Shown here piece after piece: positions 9,215 through 22,700 of a DNA stretch of 64,000 nucleotides. This DNA comes from Wurfbainia villosa. Its lineage: Eukaryota; Streptophyta; Magnoliopsida; Zingiberales; Zingiberaceae. The first letter of the stretch is position 1, and each line of letters starts with the position of its first letter. The position numbers and the translations under genes are program-made. The stretch covers positions 34,384,720 through 34,448,719 of the forward strand of contig CM046000.1 in the NCBI GenBank assembly GCA_025175895.1, written 5' to 3'. The notes beneath the pieces were generated by a model that did not search any database, had not been told where the DNA came from, and was given only the letters and a program-made list of their open reading frames with translations.

Positions 9215-12200
9215 ATGGCTTTCAACCCACTTGCTGTCATATTAAACGAAAATAAACTTACTGGAACAAACTACATTGATTGGAAAAGAAATCTGGATAT
9301 TGTCTTAACTGCGGAGGAGTACAAATTTGTACTCTTCGAGGTCTGTCCTCCTAAGCCCACCGATGACTCTGATGAAAAGGAGAAAGAAAGTTATAAGAAA
9401 TGGATCAAGGCAGATGAGATGGCGCGGTGTTACATTTTGGCATCTATGTCAAATGTGCTGCAACATCAACATCAGGCCATGGCCACAGCTTATGACATGA
9501 TGTTCAATCTCAAGAAACTTTTCGGACATCAGAGTAGGGCGGCTAGACAGGAGGCGATGAGAAACTTGATGACGACCACCATGATCGAGGGAACACCCGT
9601 TAGGGATCATGTTCTCAAGATGATGGCTCATCTTAATGAGATGGAAGTCCTCGGAGCTGAGATTGATGGGGAAACCCAGGTCGATATCATTCTCCAGTCT
9701 CTGCCTAGGAGTTTTGAGCAGTTCCGCCTCAACTACAACATGAACAAGAGGTTGTATTCGTTGGCGGAGCTTCTGACAGAACTCCAGGCGGCAGAGGGGA
9801 TTTTTCGTCAAAGCGCTCAAGCCATGGTCTCTCAGAAGGTTTCTTCCTCTAAACCGAAAGGTAAGAAGAAGAAGAAGCAAGGTGGAGTGAAGAAAGTGGC
9901 AGTGGGACCTCAGGCAGGAGTGAAAAAGCCGAAAGGCAAGTGCTTCACTTGCAAGCAGACTGAACATTGGAAGGCGGACTGTCCTCGCCGAAAGAACAAA
10001 GGTATATCTTCTTGTTTAGTTGTTGAAACATGTTTAGCGGTGTTATCTACCAGTGCCTGGTGTGTAGATACAGGAGCCACTGATCATGTCTGCAATACTT
10101 TGCAGGGGTTCCAGGAAACCCGACGACTAGCTGAGGGAGAGATTACCGTCTTCATGGGCAATGCTTCAAAGGTAGCGGCTATTGCAGTGGGAGACGTTTA
10201 TTTATCTTTTGATAGGAATAAAGTTTTGGTTTTGAGAAATTGTCTTTATGTACCTACTTTTAGAAAGAATTTAATTTCAGTTTCTAAATTGTTTATGGAT
10301 GGATATTCTGTTTCTTTTAATGACAAAGTGGTTATAAAAAGGAATAGGGAGATTATCTGTTCTGGTACATTGGTTGGCAATTTATATACTCTTGAACCGA
10401 AAACTCCCACGATGCATATAGAAGTCAATAACTCATCTTCTAAGTCTAATAAGAGAAAAGAACCTTCGCAAATGAACCAGACATATCTTTGGCATCTAAG
10501 GCTTGGTCATATTAACCTAAGCAGAATTCAAAGGTTGATAGCTGATGGACCTTTGGGTTCATTAGTGGTGGAGGATCTCCCAACCTGCGAATCTTGCTTG
10601 GAAGGTAAAATGACCAAGAGGCCTTTCAAGGCCAAGGGGTATAGAGCCAAAGATGTGTTAGAATTGGTTCATTCTGACTTGTGCGGTCCTATGTCTATCC
10701 AGGCAAGAGGTGGTTTTGAATATTTCGTCTCTTTTATAGACGATTATTCAAGATATGGATACATTTACTTGATGCGCCGCAAGTCTGAATGCTTTGACAG
10801 GTTCAAAGAATTCAAGGCTGATGTGGAGAACCGTCAAAGTAAGAGTATCAAGACTCTACGATCTGATCGTGGTGGTGAGTACCTCTTGGGAGAGTTTAGG
10901 AATTACTTATCAGAGGCTGGGATTCAATCCCAATTGTCTGCACCTGGCACACCCCAGCAGAATGGTGTAGCGGAGCGAAGGAATAGGACTCTTATGGAGA
11001 TGGTCAGATCGATGATGAGTTATTCTGAGTTACCTATTTCGTTCTGGGGGTATGCGCTAGATACGACAATGTATACTTTGAACTTGATTCCATCTAAATC
11101 AGTACCTTCTACCCCTGTAGAATTGTGGACTGGGCGAAAGCCTAGTCTGAGACATATTCGGATATGGGGGAGTCCAGCACATGTGCTGAAGGCTGATGCT
11201 GGTAAGTTGGAACCTCATACAGAAGTGTGCATGTTTGTTGGCTACCCTAAGGGAACGAAAGGTGGTTTGTTTTATAATCCTAGAGATCAGAGGGTGATCA
11301 TTAGCACGAACGCCAGATTTCTAGAGGAGGATTATGTAATGAACCACAAGCCCCAGAGTAGGATTGTTCTTGAGGAGTTGATAGGGAAAGTCCCGACTTC
11401 AGTACCACCGGTACAAGAGGAGATACCATAAGTCACTGCACCGCATGTCACAGAGCATACACAGGAGGCACCTTGTCGTAGTGGGAGGGTTGTTAGACAA
11501 CCCGAGAGATTCATGTTTTTGGGAGAGTCTTCGGACTTAGTCCCTGGTGAACATGAACCTGATCCCTGGACATACGACGAGGCACTCCAAGATAGAGATG
11601 CGGTATCTTGGCAAAAAGCGATGGATTCAGAGATAGAATCTATGGATTCTAATTAGGTCTGGGAGCTAGTAGAACCACCCGATGGTGTAAAAGCCATTGG
11701 ATGCAAGTGGATCTACAAGAGAAAGAGAGGAGTAGACGGGAAGGTTGAGACCTTCAAAGCTAGGCTTGTTGCGAAAGGGTATACTCAGAAAGAGGGTATC
11801 GATTATGAGGAGACCTTTTCGCCGATAGCTATGCTTAAGTCTATCCGGATTCTCTTATCTATAGCTGCTCATATGAATTATGAGATTTGGCAGATGGATG
11901 TCAAGACAGCTTTCCTTAACGGAAGTCTTGAAGAGAACATCTATATGCGGCAACCAGAGGGATTCATTGCTAAAGGCAAAGAGCATCTTGTATGTAAGCT
12001 TAATCGGTCCATTTATGGATTGAAGCAAGCTTCTAGATCTTGGAACATCCACTTTGATGAGGTAATCCAGTCATATGGATTTATTCAAAGTCCGGATGAG
12101 CCTTGTGTATACAAGAGATGTGACGGAAATGTAGTGGTATTTCTTGTACTATACGTAGATGACATTTTGTTAGTTGGAAACAATATCAGAGTGTTATCAG

Positions 12201-13116
12201 ACGTAAGGGTATGGTTGTCCAAACAGTTTGACATGAAGGACTTGGGAGAAGTGGGACACATCCTTGGGATCAAAGTAATAAGGGATCGCAAGAAAAGGAT
12301 GTTGTGCTTATCTCAAGCTTCATACATTGACACTATCCTTGCTCGTTTTAGCATGCAGAACTCCAAGAAAGGTTTTCTACCTTTTAGGCATGGAGTTCCT
12401 TTATCTAAAGAGATGTGTCCCAAAACATCAAAGGAGATAGAGATGAAGGCAAGCCTTTATGCTTCTGTGGTGGAAGCCTCATGTATGCTATGCTATGTCA
12501 CGAGACGGATATACCTTTGCAGTGGGCATGGTTAGCGGATATCGAGTAATCTGGGAGGACATTGGGTGCAGTAAAGCATATATTGAAGTACGAGAAGGAC
12601 TAGGGATTATATCTTTGGTTTGCGGCGGATCAATTAGTCACGTGGGTTACCGCAGTTGGTTTCCAATCAGATAGGGACAAGAGTAAGTCTACCTCGGGGT
12701 TTGTGTTTACTTTTGGAGGTGGAGCCATAGTATGGAGGAGTGTCAAGCAGAAATGCATGGCGGACTCTACCATGGAAGCTGAGTATGTGGCAGCCTCTGA
12801 GGCAGCCAAGGAAGCTGTATGGCTCAGGAACTTCTTGATGGACTTGAATGTGATTCCTGGTTTGCCCAGAATTATCACAATTTATTGTGATAACAGTGGT
12901 GCAGTTGCAAACTCAAAGGAACCACGAGCCCATAAGGCAAGTAAACACATAGAGCGCAAGTACCACCTTATACGAGAGATTGTAAAGCGAGGAGAAGTTG
13001 CTGTCGCCAAGATTGCATCAGAGGATAACCTGGCGGATCCATTCACTAAGGCCCTTCTAGCGAAAGCGTTTGATAGGCATGTGGAGGACATGGGGATTAG
13101 ATGTATGGCAGTGTGA
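9215..13116 (+). pseudogene. TE4 gag-pol polyprotein, interrupted
   Basis: One frame carries gag, protease, integrase and RT. Gag begins MAFNPLAVILNENK and ends with a basic stretch and a zinc knuckle C243-X2-C-X4-H-X4-C256. The protease has D285-T-G. Integrase has the HHCC finger (WHLRLGH, CESCLEGK) and D488, D551 and E587, exactly the D-D-35-E spacing. RT has WQMDVKTAFLNG and YVDD at about residue 980. Stops interrupt it at 11429 (TAA) and 11654 (TAG where relatives have Q in NQVW). Indels between about 12470 and 12680 break the RT-RNase H link, and the RNase H resumes at 12703-13116 in another frame. The start is the ATG 30 bases after the leader, shared with TE10. Gag through integrase is open, about 738 codons. 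Confidence 0.94.
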
Positions 13117-13136
13117 TGACAGCATAGTCTTTTAGT

Positions 13137-13149
13137 ATAAGTGGGAGAT
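13137..13149 (+). other. TE4 polypurine tract
   Basis: TAAGTGGGAGAT ends directly at the 3' LTR. This purine run would prime plus-strand DNA. The TE3 and TE5 tracts are similar (GTGGGAG). Confidence 0.8.
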
Positions 13150-15211
13150 TGTTGGAATGTATACCGAAAGCCTAGCTCTTTTTGTATGAACATTTTTATT
13201 TTGAAATAAGAATCACATGATCATTGTTTGCACTTTGTATATTTATTATATGTGTGCATATTGTCTAATATTTTACATTGTAGATAACATGGTGCTTGGT
13301 GTGGCACAGAAGATCATGTTATCAGTATCTTGTAGAATATAAGTAGAGGCTCACAACCAAGATGGTTTTGGACAAACCATTGGCATGGTTGTAGTATAGC
13401 TTGGTATTGTTTTGTCTTGAACATAGAGTTACACTAGTACACTTAGGTGTATTGAGCAGGACCGACATAGAGGTGATTCAATTTATTGCTGACTACATAA
13501 TTGAATCAGACCTCGGATATTATGTTGTACATGCTCTTAATCCCGATATAATAACGGGCACATGTACTTAGTATTTATTTCTTTGATTTACCATAGGGTG
13601 AGATTTAGATGGATTAAATCAATATGCCCGGTAAGTTGGGAAATAATATTATTTACATGGTGTGCCGTTGATTATAGGAGGAAATCGTGTCCTATATATT
13701 AGGTTGATGATGTCCCCTTGAGGAGCTCATAAGGTTCATCATGTAAACCCAGCTGGATGACTTAGTAACATGATGATAAGGTTGAGTGGTACTACTCGAG
13801 GAGTTAGATGTTAATTGATTGATGGTCAGTAAATCAATTAATTAACGGACATTCAATATCTTAAACACGGGGAGATGGATGTACAAATAGTATATGGAGC
13901 CCATATTAATTTATGGGGGTTGGTGAGGTAGTTCAATGATGATCCTCTAGTGGAATGGAACATCATTGATGGATCAAGTTTGTGTGGTTCCGATCCATCG
14001 GGTGGCCAAGATCCAACTCCTCCTTATGGTCCTTATCGTAGCCTAATATAATCCTCATGAAGTCTAGATCCAAGGATGTAAAATAAAACTCTAGAACCAA
14101 CGGTTGGGATTAAATCCCTAGATCCGATGGTTGGGATGAAACCCTAGAACCAACGGTTGAGATTAAATCCCTAGATCTGATGGTTGGGATGAAACCCTAG
14201 ATCTGACGGTTGGGATGAAACCCTAGATCCGACGGTTGGGATGAAATCCTAGATCCGACGGTTGGGATGAAACCCTAGATCTGACGGTTGGGATAAAACC
14301 CTAGATCCGACGGTGGAGATTAAATCCCTAGATTCGACGGTGGAGATTAAAGGAGGCTTAAGCCCAATTCTATAAATAGAGGGCTTAGGTTGGGCGGCAA
14401 GGATGGTTCTCTTGGATTAGGGTTTTGCCTCTCAAGTGTTTTAGGCGGCTAGGATTTTGGAAGTGGTTTGGGCGGCAACAAGAAAGGAGATTAGGGTTTC
14501 CTTCTTTTCTCCTTGGTGGCCGGCGCTCACTCCCTCTTCTTCCTAGCTTTGGCCGGCCCTCTTCCTCCTCCTTTGCTCCTTGGTGGCCGGCGGTTCTCCA
14601 TCTTCTTGGTGGCCGGCGCTTCTCAAACCTCTAGGTGGCCGACGGCAACATTGTCACAAGTGGCCGACACTCATCCATTCATTCCTTGGCCGGCGGTTAC
14701 ATCGAGCTCCTTTGCTTGGTGGTCGGTTCTAGAAAGGAGAAGTTTTGTTTGGTTCTTCTCTTTGTTCGCAGCGAACAAGGAAGGGAAGAACGCGATCTAG
14801 AAGGCTTCTACTCGTGGAGGATCTTCGCCCACACGTCGTCCACGAGGAGGATAGGACATACGATAGAAGATCGTGAGGTATAAAAGTTTTATAACTTTAT
14901 TTTCTGATCTTAGCATGTTCTTTTATGTGTTGATTATACAAGTGTGCATTTGTATATATTTTGTATAATCATGGACCCCGAAGACAAACACAAAAACCGT
15001 CGATCCGTCCGTCGTCTCTTCCGCGGCTAACCAACTAGAAGAGTTGTGTTGCTTGAACAACTAGTTTGTTCAAGCGATCACTCAAGTGGTTAGCACGATG
15101 ACGAATTGGTTGTGCTAAGGAAACTCATCCCATCCAGATTAGTTCTTTCATTAATGAAAATTATAATTCGGGGACATGGGAGCCAATGAGCCTCCGAAGC
15201 AACTCCCTTCA
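13150..15211 (+). repeat. TE4 3' LTR (2062 bp)
   Basis: Begins TGTTGGAATGTATACCG, ends CAACTCCCTTCA, followed by TSD AGAAT. It keeps the ten-unit array (14093-14350), the TATA box (14371-14378) and the R-U5 hairpin (15048-15078). It differs from the 5' LTR mostly by single bases plus the replaced block near 15155-15180. Confidence 0.95.
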
Positions 15212-16193
15212 AGAATCACACTAGTGCACTTTGTATGTATTGAGCAGGACCGACTTAGAAGTGATTCGATTTATTGCTAACTACATAATCGAATCGGACC
15301 TCAGATATTATATTATACATGCTCTTAATCCCGATATAATAAATGACATATATACTTAGTAGTCATCTCTTTGATTTACCAATGGGCGAGATTTATAGAT
15401 TAATTCGATAGGCTCGGTAAGTTGGGAGATGATATTATTTATATGGTGTGTCGTTGATTATAGGAGGAAACAGTGTCCTATATATTAGGATGATGATGTC
15501 CCCTTGAGGAGTTCATAAGGTTCATCATGTAAACCCTGCAGGTAGACTTGGTCCGGCATGATGAAAAGGTTAAGTGGTACTACTCATGGAGTTAGATGTA
15601 GATTAATTAATGGTCAGTAAATTAATTAATCGACGAACATTTGAGATCTTAAACACGGGGAGAAAATGTACATATAATATATGGAGCCCATATTAACTTA
15701 TGGGGGTTGGTGAGGTAGATCAATGATAATCCTTTACTGGATTGGATTATCATTTATGGATCCTTTATGTGGGCTTGATTCATGGGTGGCCAAGATCCAA
15801 CTCCTCCTCATGGTCCCTATTGTAGCCTATTAACACCTCATGAAGCTTAGATCCAATGGATGAAAACAAAACTCTAGATCCAAAGATAGAGATTAAATCT
15901 CTAGATTCGACGGTTGAGATTAAATCTCTAGATCCGACGGTTGAGATTAAATCCCTAGAACCAATGGAGGAGATTAAATCATAGCTTATCCCTAACTCTA
16001 TAAAAGGAGGTGATAGGGGTGGGCGGAAACTTGATGGATGAGGTTAGGGTTTGTTTCCCTTGGGCGGCAACAATCCTATTTGGGATAGGATTGGGAGTGG
16101 GCGGCTAGGGTTAGGGTTTTGGGGTTGTGGTGGGCGGTAACAAGTGGAGGAGGGATTCTTGTTCTTCTTCCTAAGGTTGGCCAGCCCCTCTTC
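15212..16193 (+). repeat. TE3 3' LTR, segment 2 (between TE4 and TE5)
   Basis: Starts with the second AGAAT copy, then CACACTAGTGCACTTTG, which continues the TE10-type LTR exactly where segment 1 stops. It includes about four copies of the 26-bp unit (15880-15965) and a TATAAAAG-like box near 15998. 16189-16193 TCTTC is the left TSD copy of TE5. No gene is present. Confidence 0.88.
16189..16193. repeat. TE5 target-site duplication, left copy (TCTTC)
   Basis: TCTTC precedes the TE5 5' LTR and recurs at 27540-27544 directly after the 3' LTR end. Confidence 0.9.
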
Positions 16194-18409
16194 TGTTAGT
16201 AATATATGAGAGATGTCCTAAGGCAATCGCCTTATGTATGAACCATTTATATGATAAATGAAGATTCACTATTTGAGTATACATGTTTTATGTATTTGAT
16301 TGGATCTTAAACTCATTTACTGAATGTCCACGATACGATTCACAGCATGAGAGAATTTGTGATTGGATCACAACTAGTGAGTATCTCTACATGTGTAATT
16401 GTGATGTATCGGAATTATCCCTAGTCGATGAATTGATGAATCTGGACACCATCAATTCTGTTGAGACTAGCACGAGGTATACTCCTTGGTGTATCCAAGC
16501 AGCTGATTCTCACTGGCTGGAGACATAGTGATGTCCGGAGTTAATCGTGGATGCTAGTTATGGTAACTAGTTCATTGGAGTGACCAGCCGTAAGACTTCA
16601 TATGGTTCTCTGCATATATAGATATGTCAATGAAGTTCTTACTGTGGCTTAAGTGCGATGTTCCTTTGACTTGCGGTATTCAAGTCATCTTGATCATGGA
16701 GACTTATTCTTTGACATCTTAAGCAAACATCTCTAAGGAGATGTGGACCCGGGATGATTGGGTATAAGTCGAAGTGATCAAAGGTGTTTGAATAGCCTAT
16801 AAAGGATTCACCACTCCTTGCGAGGAGATGTATACCCATGGCCTCTCGTCGGATTGTTACTAAAGTCTTTGGCCAAAGCATTACATGTTTAGAGTAAGGT
16901 ACTCTTCGATACATGTGGAGTAACTAGAATCCGTGAGGACGAGGAAATGATACTTGGGCTAGGTGTGACGTGAGTCGACCTAGTGGGGTGACACAATAGA
17001 CCATGTCTGAACCAAGTGGGTATAAGATGAGTGAAGGGAATGGGGCACGATTCATTCGAGCTCTTGAAGGGTTTGAAATAGTTACGGATCAACCGTTGAT
17101 CTTTTGGTTAATTGGGGATCATGATGTACTACTAGGTGCCACTCATGATCGTTCTATAATTAATGGTTAATTATAGACGGCCAACATAAACCGAGAACCT
17201 ATTTGGTCACACGCACAACGAGTGTAATCCAAAGGATTTAAAACGAGCTTGAGAATGGGATTCTCAGACCGAGAGAAACTATGTTTGGTTGGACCAAACA
17301 TAAAGCGAGCATGAAATTGTTTCAGTCGCAATGGAAGCATGGATGGGCTGCGTCTTATGAAGACGTAATGGATGGACCAAAATGGTTTGGTTCTAATCCA
17401 ATGGATAAGAATAAACCAAAGGGTTTGGTTTATTTTAAACGAATGAACCAAAAGTTGGTTCGGTTCGTTTTAACTTAAAATAAACCATCATGGTTTGGTT
17501 TATTTTAACTTATCTTAATGGAGCGGGTTAACGGGCTTTATGGATATGATCCATTAACCATTAAGAGAATTAGTTCTCTATAAAAGTGGGCTTAAGGGAT
17601 TGTTAAACCCTAATCCAAAAATCAAAACCCTAGCCTCCAAGGAGTTGCCGCCCAACCAGGTTGTGCCGCCCAAGCTCCTTGCCGCCCAGCTTGATTGTGC
17701 TGCCGTCAAGACCCTTGCCGGCGTCCAAGCTCCAGCCGGTGAACCTCCGGCGACCCTCCGGTGATCCCCTAAAAGGTTCGGCATCAAGGTGAGCTTTTGT
17801 CTCCTTGTTTTGGCCGGCGCCTATCTCCTCCACCAAGCTGTCCAGTTTTCTGGACAGCTTCTTCTCCTCTCGTCGGAGCGTCGTTTGGACGACGGTTAGT
17901 GCTCCGACAGCGGCTAACATACCGGGGATTTGATCTCCGGTAATCCTCTGAGGTGGAGGACGAAGGATTCGTCAATCGGTTGACGAATACCTCTCCGGAG
18001 AAGCAAGTCTTGAGGACTTGTTTTTAGGTCCGAATTTGGATTCGGATCGTGATCATCTCTCGATCACGTCGTCTTCAACACGAGGCTAGTAACCCGTACG
18101 AAGACGAAGCTCGTGGCTTGGCGAAGTCATCCCGAGGAGCTTGGCGTGGATACGGATAGAGACGATTCTTACGAGGATCGTTCCGGTTGATGCCGTTCCC
18201 GCTACACGTCATACGGAAGGTATAACGTAGTTTAATTTCCTTTTATTGCAATTTTAATTTACGGTTATGTCTACACTTGTTGTAATAGCATGCGTGTGTT
18301 GTGTGTGTTGTAATAAATAGGAGTATTTATTATTTTTATTGCTTCCGCTGTGCTCATGTTTACGAAACATGATCGAACACACACACGCCGCGGTGCCGGA
18401 AACCCAACA
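16194..18409 (+). repeat. TE5 5' LTR (2216 bp)
   Basis: Begins TGTTAGTAATATATGAG and ends GGAAACCCAACA. Between about 17370 and 17515 it has repeated AACCAAA/TTGGTTT words that can pair, including AATAAACCA/TGGTTTATT flanking a short loop near 17479-17505. The TATA box is at 17579-17586. Confidence 0.94.
17579..17586 (+). promoter_or_regulatory. TE5 5' LTR TATA box
   Basis: TATAAAAG, followed by GTGGGCTTAAGG. Conserved in the TE5 3' LTR (about 24903-24910) and in TE2. Confidence 0.55.
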
Positions 18410-18410
18410 G

Positions 18411-18424
18411 TGGTATCAGAGCCC
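18411..18424 (+). other. TE5 primer binding site
   Basis: TGGTATCAGAGCCC, one base after the LTR end CAACA. Matches the 3' end of initiator tRNA-Met. Confidence 0.92.
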
Positions 18425-19704
18425 AGGTTGTGTTTCGACATAATCGTAAAATGGTTTTGCGATAGTCATAATGTATTTCTGGAAATTTTCTAATTTTGGA
18501 AATTTAGAAGTATTTATGGAAAATTTTCAATTATGGAAAGTCTAGAAGTATTTATGGAAATCTTCCACTTTTGGAAAGTTGGAAGTATTTATGGAAATTG
18601 ATATTTTCCATAAATAAAATATTTGATTAGATTCTGGAAATTTGTTTCCTAATTTAATCATGATTTGATTTGGGAAATCAAATCTTAAAATATTTTTAAT
18701 TTCCATAAGTAGTTTTAATGATTTAGGAAATTGGTTTCCTAAATAGATTTTCCTTAATCAAATAATTCCATGAATAAAATATGTGATTAGATTTGGAAAT
18801 TTGTTTCCTAATTTAATTATGATTTGATTTGGAGAATCAAATCTTAAACATATTTTATTTCCATAAATAGTTATGACATATAAGGAAATATAGACATGAC
18901 ATAATTGTATGCCATGTAATTGCATTAGATGCATAACATTATGCCATGCGTGTCGTGACATGTAGATGTATGCCATGTATGCCATGCCATGTAGATAATA
19001 GTTATTTGCATGCAAAGAGGATGAGACATAAAAACCCTTAATCAATATTAAAGCTTACACCTTCCATTAATATGGTTAGAACCAGAGTTCTGTTTCTTGT
19101 TTGGGTTGTTGGACTCTCTCCAAGCCCGGCTCGAACCTGAATATGTTCAAACCATGGAATAGTTTAATACTAATATGGTAAGAGTCAGAGGTCAATCGTT
19201 AGCTTTGGTTGTTGGACTCTCTCCAAGCTGGGCTAATTGGTTGAATGCGCTCTAACCATATTAAAACTATGTCCCGATTAATGGGTTGGCTTTAACCTGG
19301 AGCATCGGTTTGTTGGACTCTCTCCAAGGTCGATGTAAAGGGAGGTGAAGTTGGGTGCTATGCATATGATGCATACTTGTTAATGTGTTAACAACCCGAT
19401 GTATGTGTGAACATTCAATTAGTTGATAGCACATTGTGATAGTTGCATATACGTGATATGCAATCGGTATAGATGATACCTACCGTCGTAGTTATGAATG
19501 GCTTGTTGGACTCTCTCCAAGGTTGTTCATAACTATGATGGATATCAGCCCATTCGGAGATGGACCTACGATCTCCCGAAGTGATTTTGGGGTTTTTGAA
19601 TTCGAAAAATGAATGGGATTTATAAATGTATATTGATGCATTTTTAAAAAAAAATCATTTTCTCATATATGCTCGTTTTGTATTTCTAGGTCAATAAATT
19701 GATC
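18425..19704 (+). other. TE5 untranslated leader
   Basis: No supported coding frame in 1.28 kb. The first part (18480-18870) is AT-rich with a block repeated at a spacing of about 150 bp, each copy containing TTTGTTTCCTAATTTAAT and TGATTTGATTTGG. The second part (19109-19520) carries four copies of TTGGACTCTCTCCAA at 19109, 19212, 19313 and 19506. TE2 keeps the same four copies in the same order. Confidence 0.85.
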
Positions 19705-22700
19705 ATGACGTCTTTGAATTTGCGCACTATTTTGGATTCGAACAAACTGACTGGGCCTAACTTCCTGGACTGGCTTAGAAACCTGAGAATTGTTCTCAAG
19801 GCGGAAAAGCTTGCATATGTCCTTGAAGAGCCTCTTCCTGACCGTCCTAAGGACGATGCAACTCCAGACCAAATGTTGGTCTATCAGAAGCATGTGGCAG
19901 ATTCTGAGCTGGCGAGTTGCATCATGCTAGCGGCGATGGTACCTGAGCTGCAGAAGCAGCATGAGCATATGGATGCTAACACTATGGTCTTCCATCTTCA
20001 TGAGTTGTTCGATGAGCAAGCGAGATCCGAAAGGTTCGAGGTCTCTAGGCTCCTCTTCACCACGAAGATGCAAGAAGGTTCTTCTAGTACAGTTTGTGCT
20101 AAAGATGAACGGGTACATCGAGCGGCTAGCTACCCTCGGTTTTGTGATGGATCATGAGTTAAGTATTGACTTAATTCTGCATTGTTTGCCCAAGAGTTTC
20201 TCGCAATTTGTGATAAACTATCGGATGAACAAATTGGAATCCACCATTCCCGAGCTCCTCAATATGCTGAAGACTGTGGAGCCTTCTGTGAAGCATGAGG
20301 AGAAGGCGGTTCTGTTAGTTGATTCCTCAAAGAAAGGTTCTAAGAGGAAGGCAAAAGAAAAGAAGAAAGGAAAGAAAAAGGCAAAGAAGACGGAACTAAG
20401 TAAAAGGGCACTTGCCATCACTGGGGCAAGGAAGGCCACTAGCGAAGAAACTGCAAGATTTATCTTGAGTCCATGAAGAAGAAGAAGGCATCCGATGCCC
20501 CATCCTCTTCAGGTATCTTCGTTATTGATTGTCATTCTATTTCCTTAGACACTTGGGTATTGGATACTGGGTGTGGCTCACATATATGTAATGACAGGGG
20601 CTAAGGAATAGAAGAAGACTTGTCAGAGGGGAGTCAAATTTGCGAGTTGGCAATGGAGCAAAGGTTGCTGCGGTCGCCATCGGAACTTATTTGCTGAAGC
20701 TCCCTAGTGGACTAGTCTTGGAACTGGACAATTGCTATTATGTTCCTTCTCTAATAAAGAACATTGTTTCTATTTCCTGCTTAAATAGAAATGGTTTCCA
20801 TTTAACGTTTAGTAACAATTGTTGTTATATAACTTTGAATGGCGTACTTTATGGAACTGGAACTTTGAGTAATGGCATTTATACGTTGGACGTATCCAGT
20901 GACATTTTCAATATCGAAGCGAGCAACACGCGTGCTCGAAAGGATAATCACATAGACTCCTATATGTGGCATTGTCGTCTTGGCCATATAAGCAAGAAAC
21001 GCATGTCCGAATTACACCGATGTGGAATTCTGGAATCGTTTGAATTGGATTCATACGATACATGAGAATCATGCTTAAAAGGCAAGATGACTAAGTTACC
21101 TTTTACTGGAAAAGGTGAACGAGTGGGAGAGTTACTAGGTTTAGTACATACCGATGTATGTGGACCTATGTCAACTCAAGCATTAGGAGGCTATAGCTAC
21201 TTCATTACCTTCACCGATGATCACTCACGGTTTGGGTATGTGTTCTTGATGAAACACAAGTCTGAAGCCTTTGAAAGGTTCAAAGAATTCAGAAATGAAG
21301 TAGAGAAACAACATGACAAGATTATTAAAATACTTCGATCGGATCGAGGTGGTGAATACTTAAGTCAAGAGTTTCTTGATTATCTAAGAGACAATGGCAT
21401 ATTGTCTCAATGGACTCCTATACAACAAAGATAATGGTGTATGAGAGGCTTAGGACCTTGTTGGACATGGTCGTCAATGATGAATCATGCAACTCTTCCC
21501 AAGTCCTTTTGGTTTACTTGTTAAACAGAATGCCTACCAAGGTAGTCTCAACTACTCCATATGAGATATGGAATAGTAAGAAACCTCATGTATCTTACTT
21601 GAAGATATGGGGTTGTCCTGCTTATGTGAAGCGGATAGTATCAGACAAATTGGATGCTAAGTCTGATAAATGTCTATTTATTGGATACCCTAAGGAAACA
21701 AGGGGTTACCAATTCTATCATCCTGTGGAACAAAAGGTGTTTGTTTCAAGGCATGCTGTGTTTCTAGAGAAAGAGTTTCTCTTGCAAGAAAATAGTGGGA
21801 GTGTCGTCGAGCTTGAGGAGGCTCGAGAGACTCAAATAGACATTAATGAGATACCTGGTGAAGCACAACAGCCGACAACTCATAGTGATGAGCAATCGGC
21901 TGGACCTATTGTAACACCACATCTTCGTAGAACACGCAATATTCCTGAGAGATATGGATTTCTCGTTTTAATCGAACGACGTGTTACTCATTGATGATGA
22001 GGAGCCTACCAGTTATGAAGAAGTGCTGACAAGTTCAGAAAGGGATAAGTGGCTTGGTGCCATGAAGTCGGAAATGGATTCCATGTACGAAAAACCAAGT
22101 TTGGAACTTGGTTGACCCACCTGAAGGCATAAAGCCTATAGGGTGCAAGTGGGTTTTCAAGAAGAAAACCGACATGGATGGTAATGTGATTACCTATAAG
22201 GCTAGATTGGTGGCGAAAGGATATCGTCAAAAACAAGGTGTTGATTATGACGAAACCTATTCGCCTGTAGCTATGCTTAAATCCATTCGGACGCTCCTGG
22301 CCATAGCGGCTCATTATGATTATGAGATATGGCAGATGGATGTGAAAACAGCTTTCCTTAATGGAAACCTGCTCGAGGACGTGTATATGATACAGCCTGA
22401 GGGTTTCACATCGGTTGATAAAACCAAGGTATGCAAATTGCGACGATCCATTTATGGATTGAAGCAAGCATCCAGGAGCTGGAATATCCGTTTTGATGAG
22501 ACGATCAAAAAGTTTGATTTCTCACAAAATCCAGACGAACCTTGTGTGTACAAGAAGGTTAGTGGGAGTGCAGTCGTGTTCCTAGTATTGTATGTCGATG
22601 ACATATTACTTATAGGAAACGATGTGTCCATCTTACAGTCAGTTAAGGTTTTGTTATCCAAGACATTCTCCATGAAAGACCTGGGAGAAGCAACCTACAT

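Larger units (their letters stand above)
6091..15211 (+). mobile_element. TE4: complete copia element, coding region disabled
   Basis: TE4 is 9121 bp with LTRs of 2063 and 2062 bp that differ by few bases, a primer binding site, a long leader, a single gag-pol frame and a purine tract before the 3' LTR. The exact 5-bp TSD AGAAT shows it moved as a unit into the TE3 LTR, a related LTR. Its LTR is a diverged relative of those of TE3 and TE10, with an expanded internal repeat. Two in-frame stops and frameshifts in RNase H make it non-autonomous now, but gag, protease and integrase are open. Confidence 0.95.

Noticed and set aside
17479..17505. AATAAACCA/TGGTTTATT hairpin in TE5 LTR as a terminator or regulatory RNA
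   Set aside because: It is one of many pairing AACCAAA/TTGGTTT words in this segment of the LTR and is not set apart from simple-repeat drift; kept only as a remark in the LTR entry.
19109..19520. Regularly spaced identical words that could look like a CRISPR-type array
   Set aside because: The words are 15 bases, spacers are 86-178 bases and themselves related, and the location is a plant retrotransposon leader.
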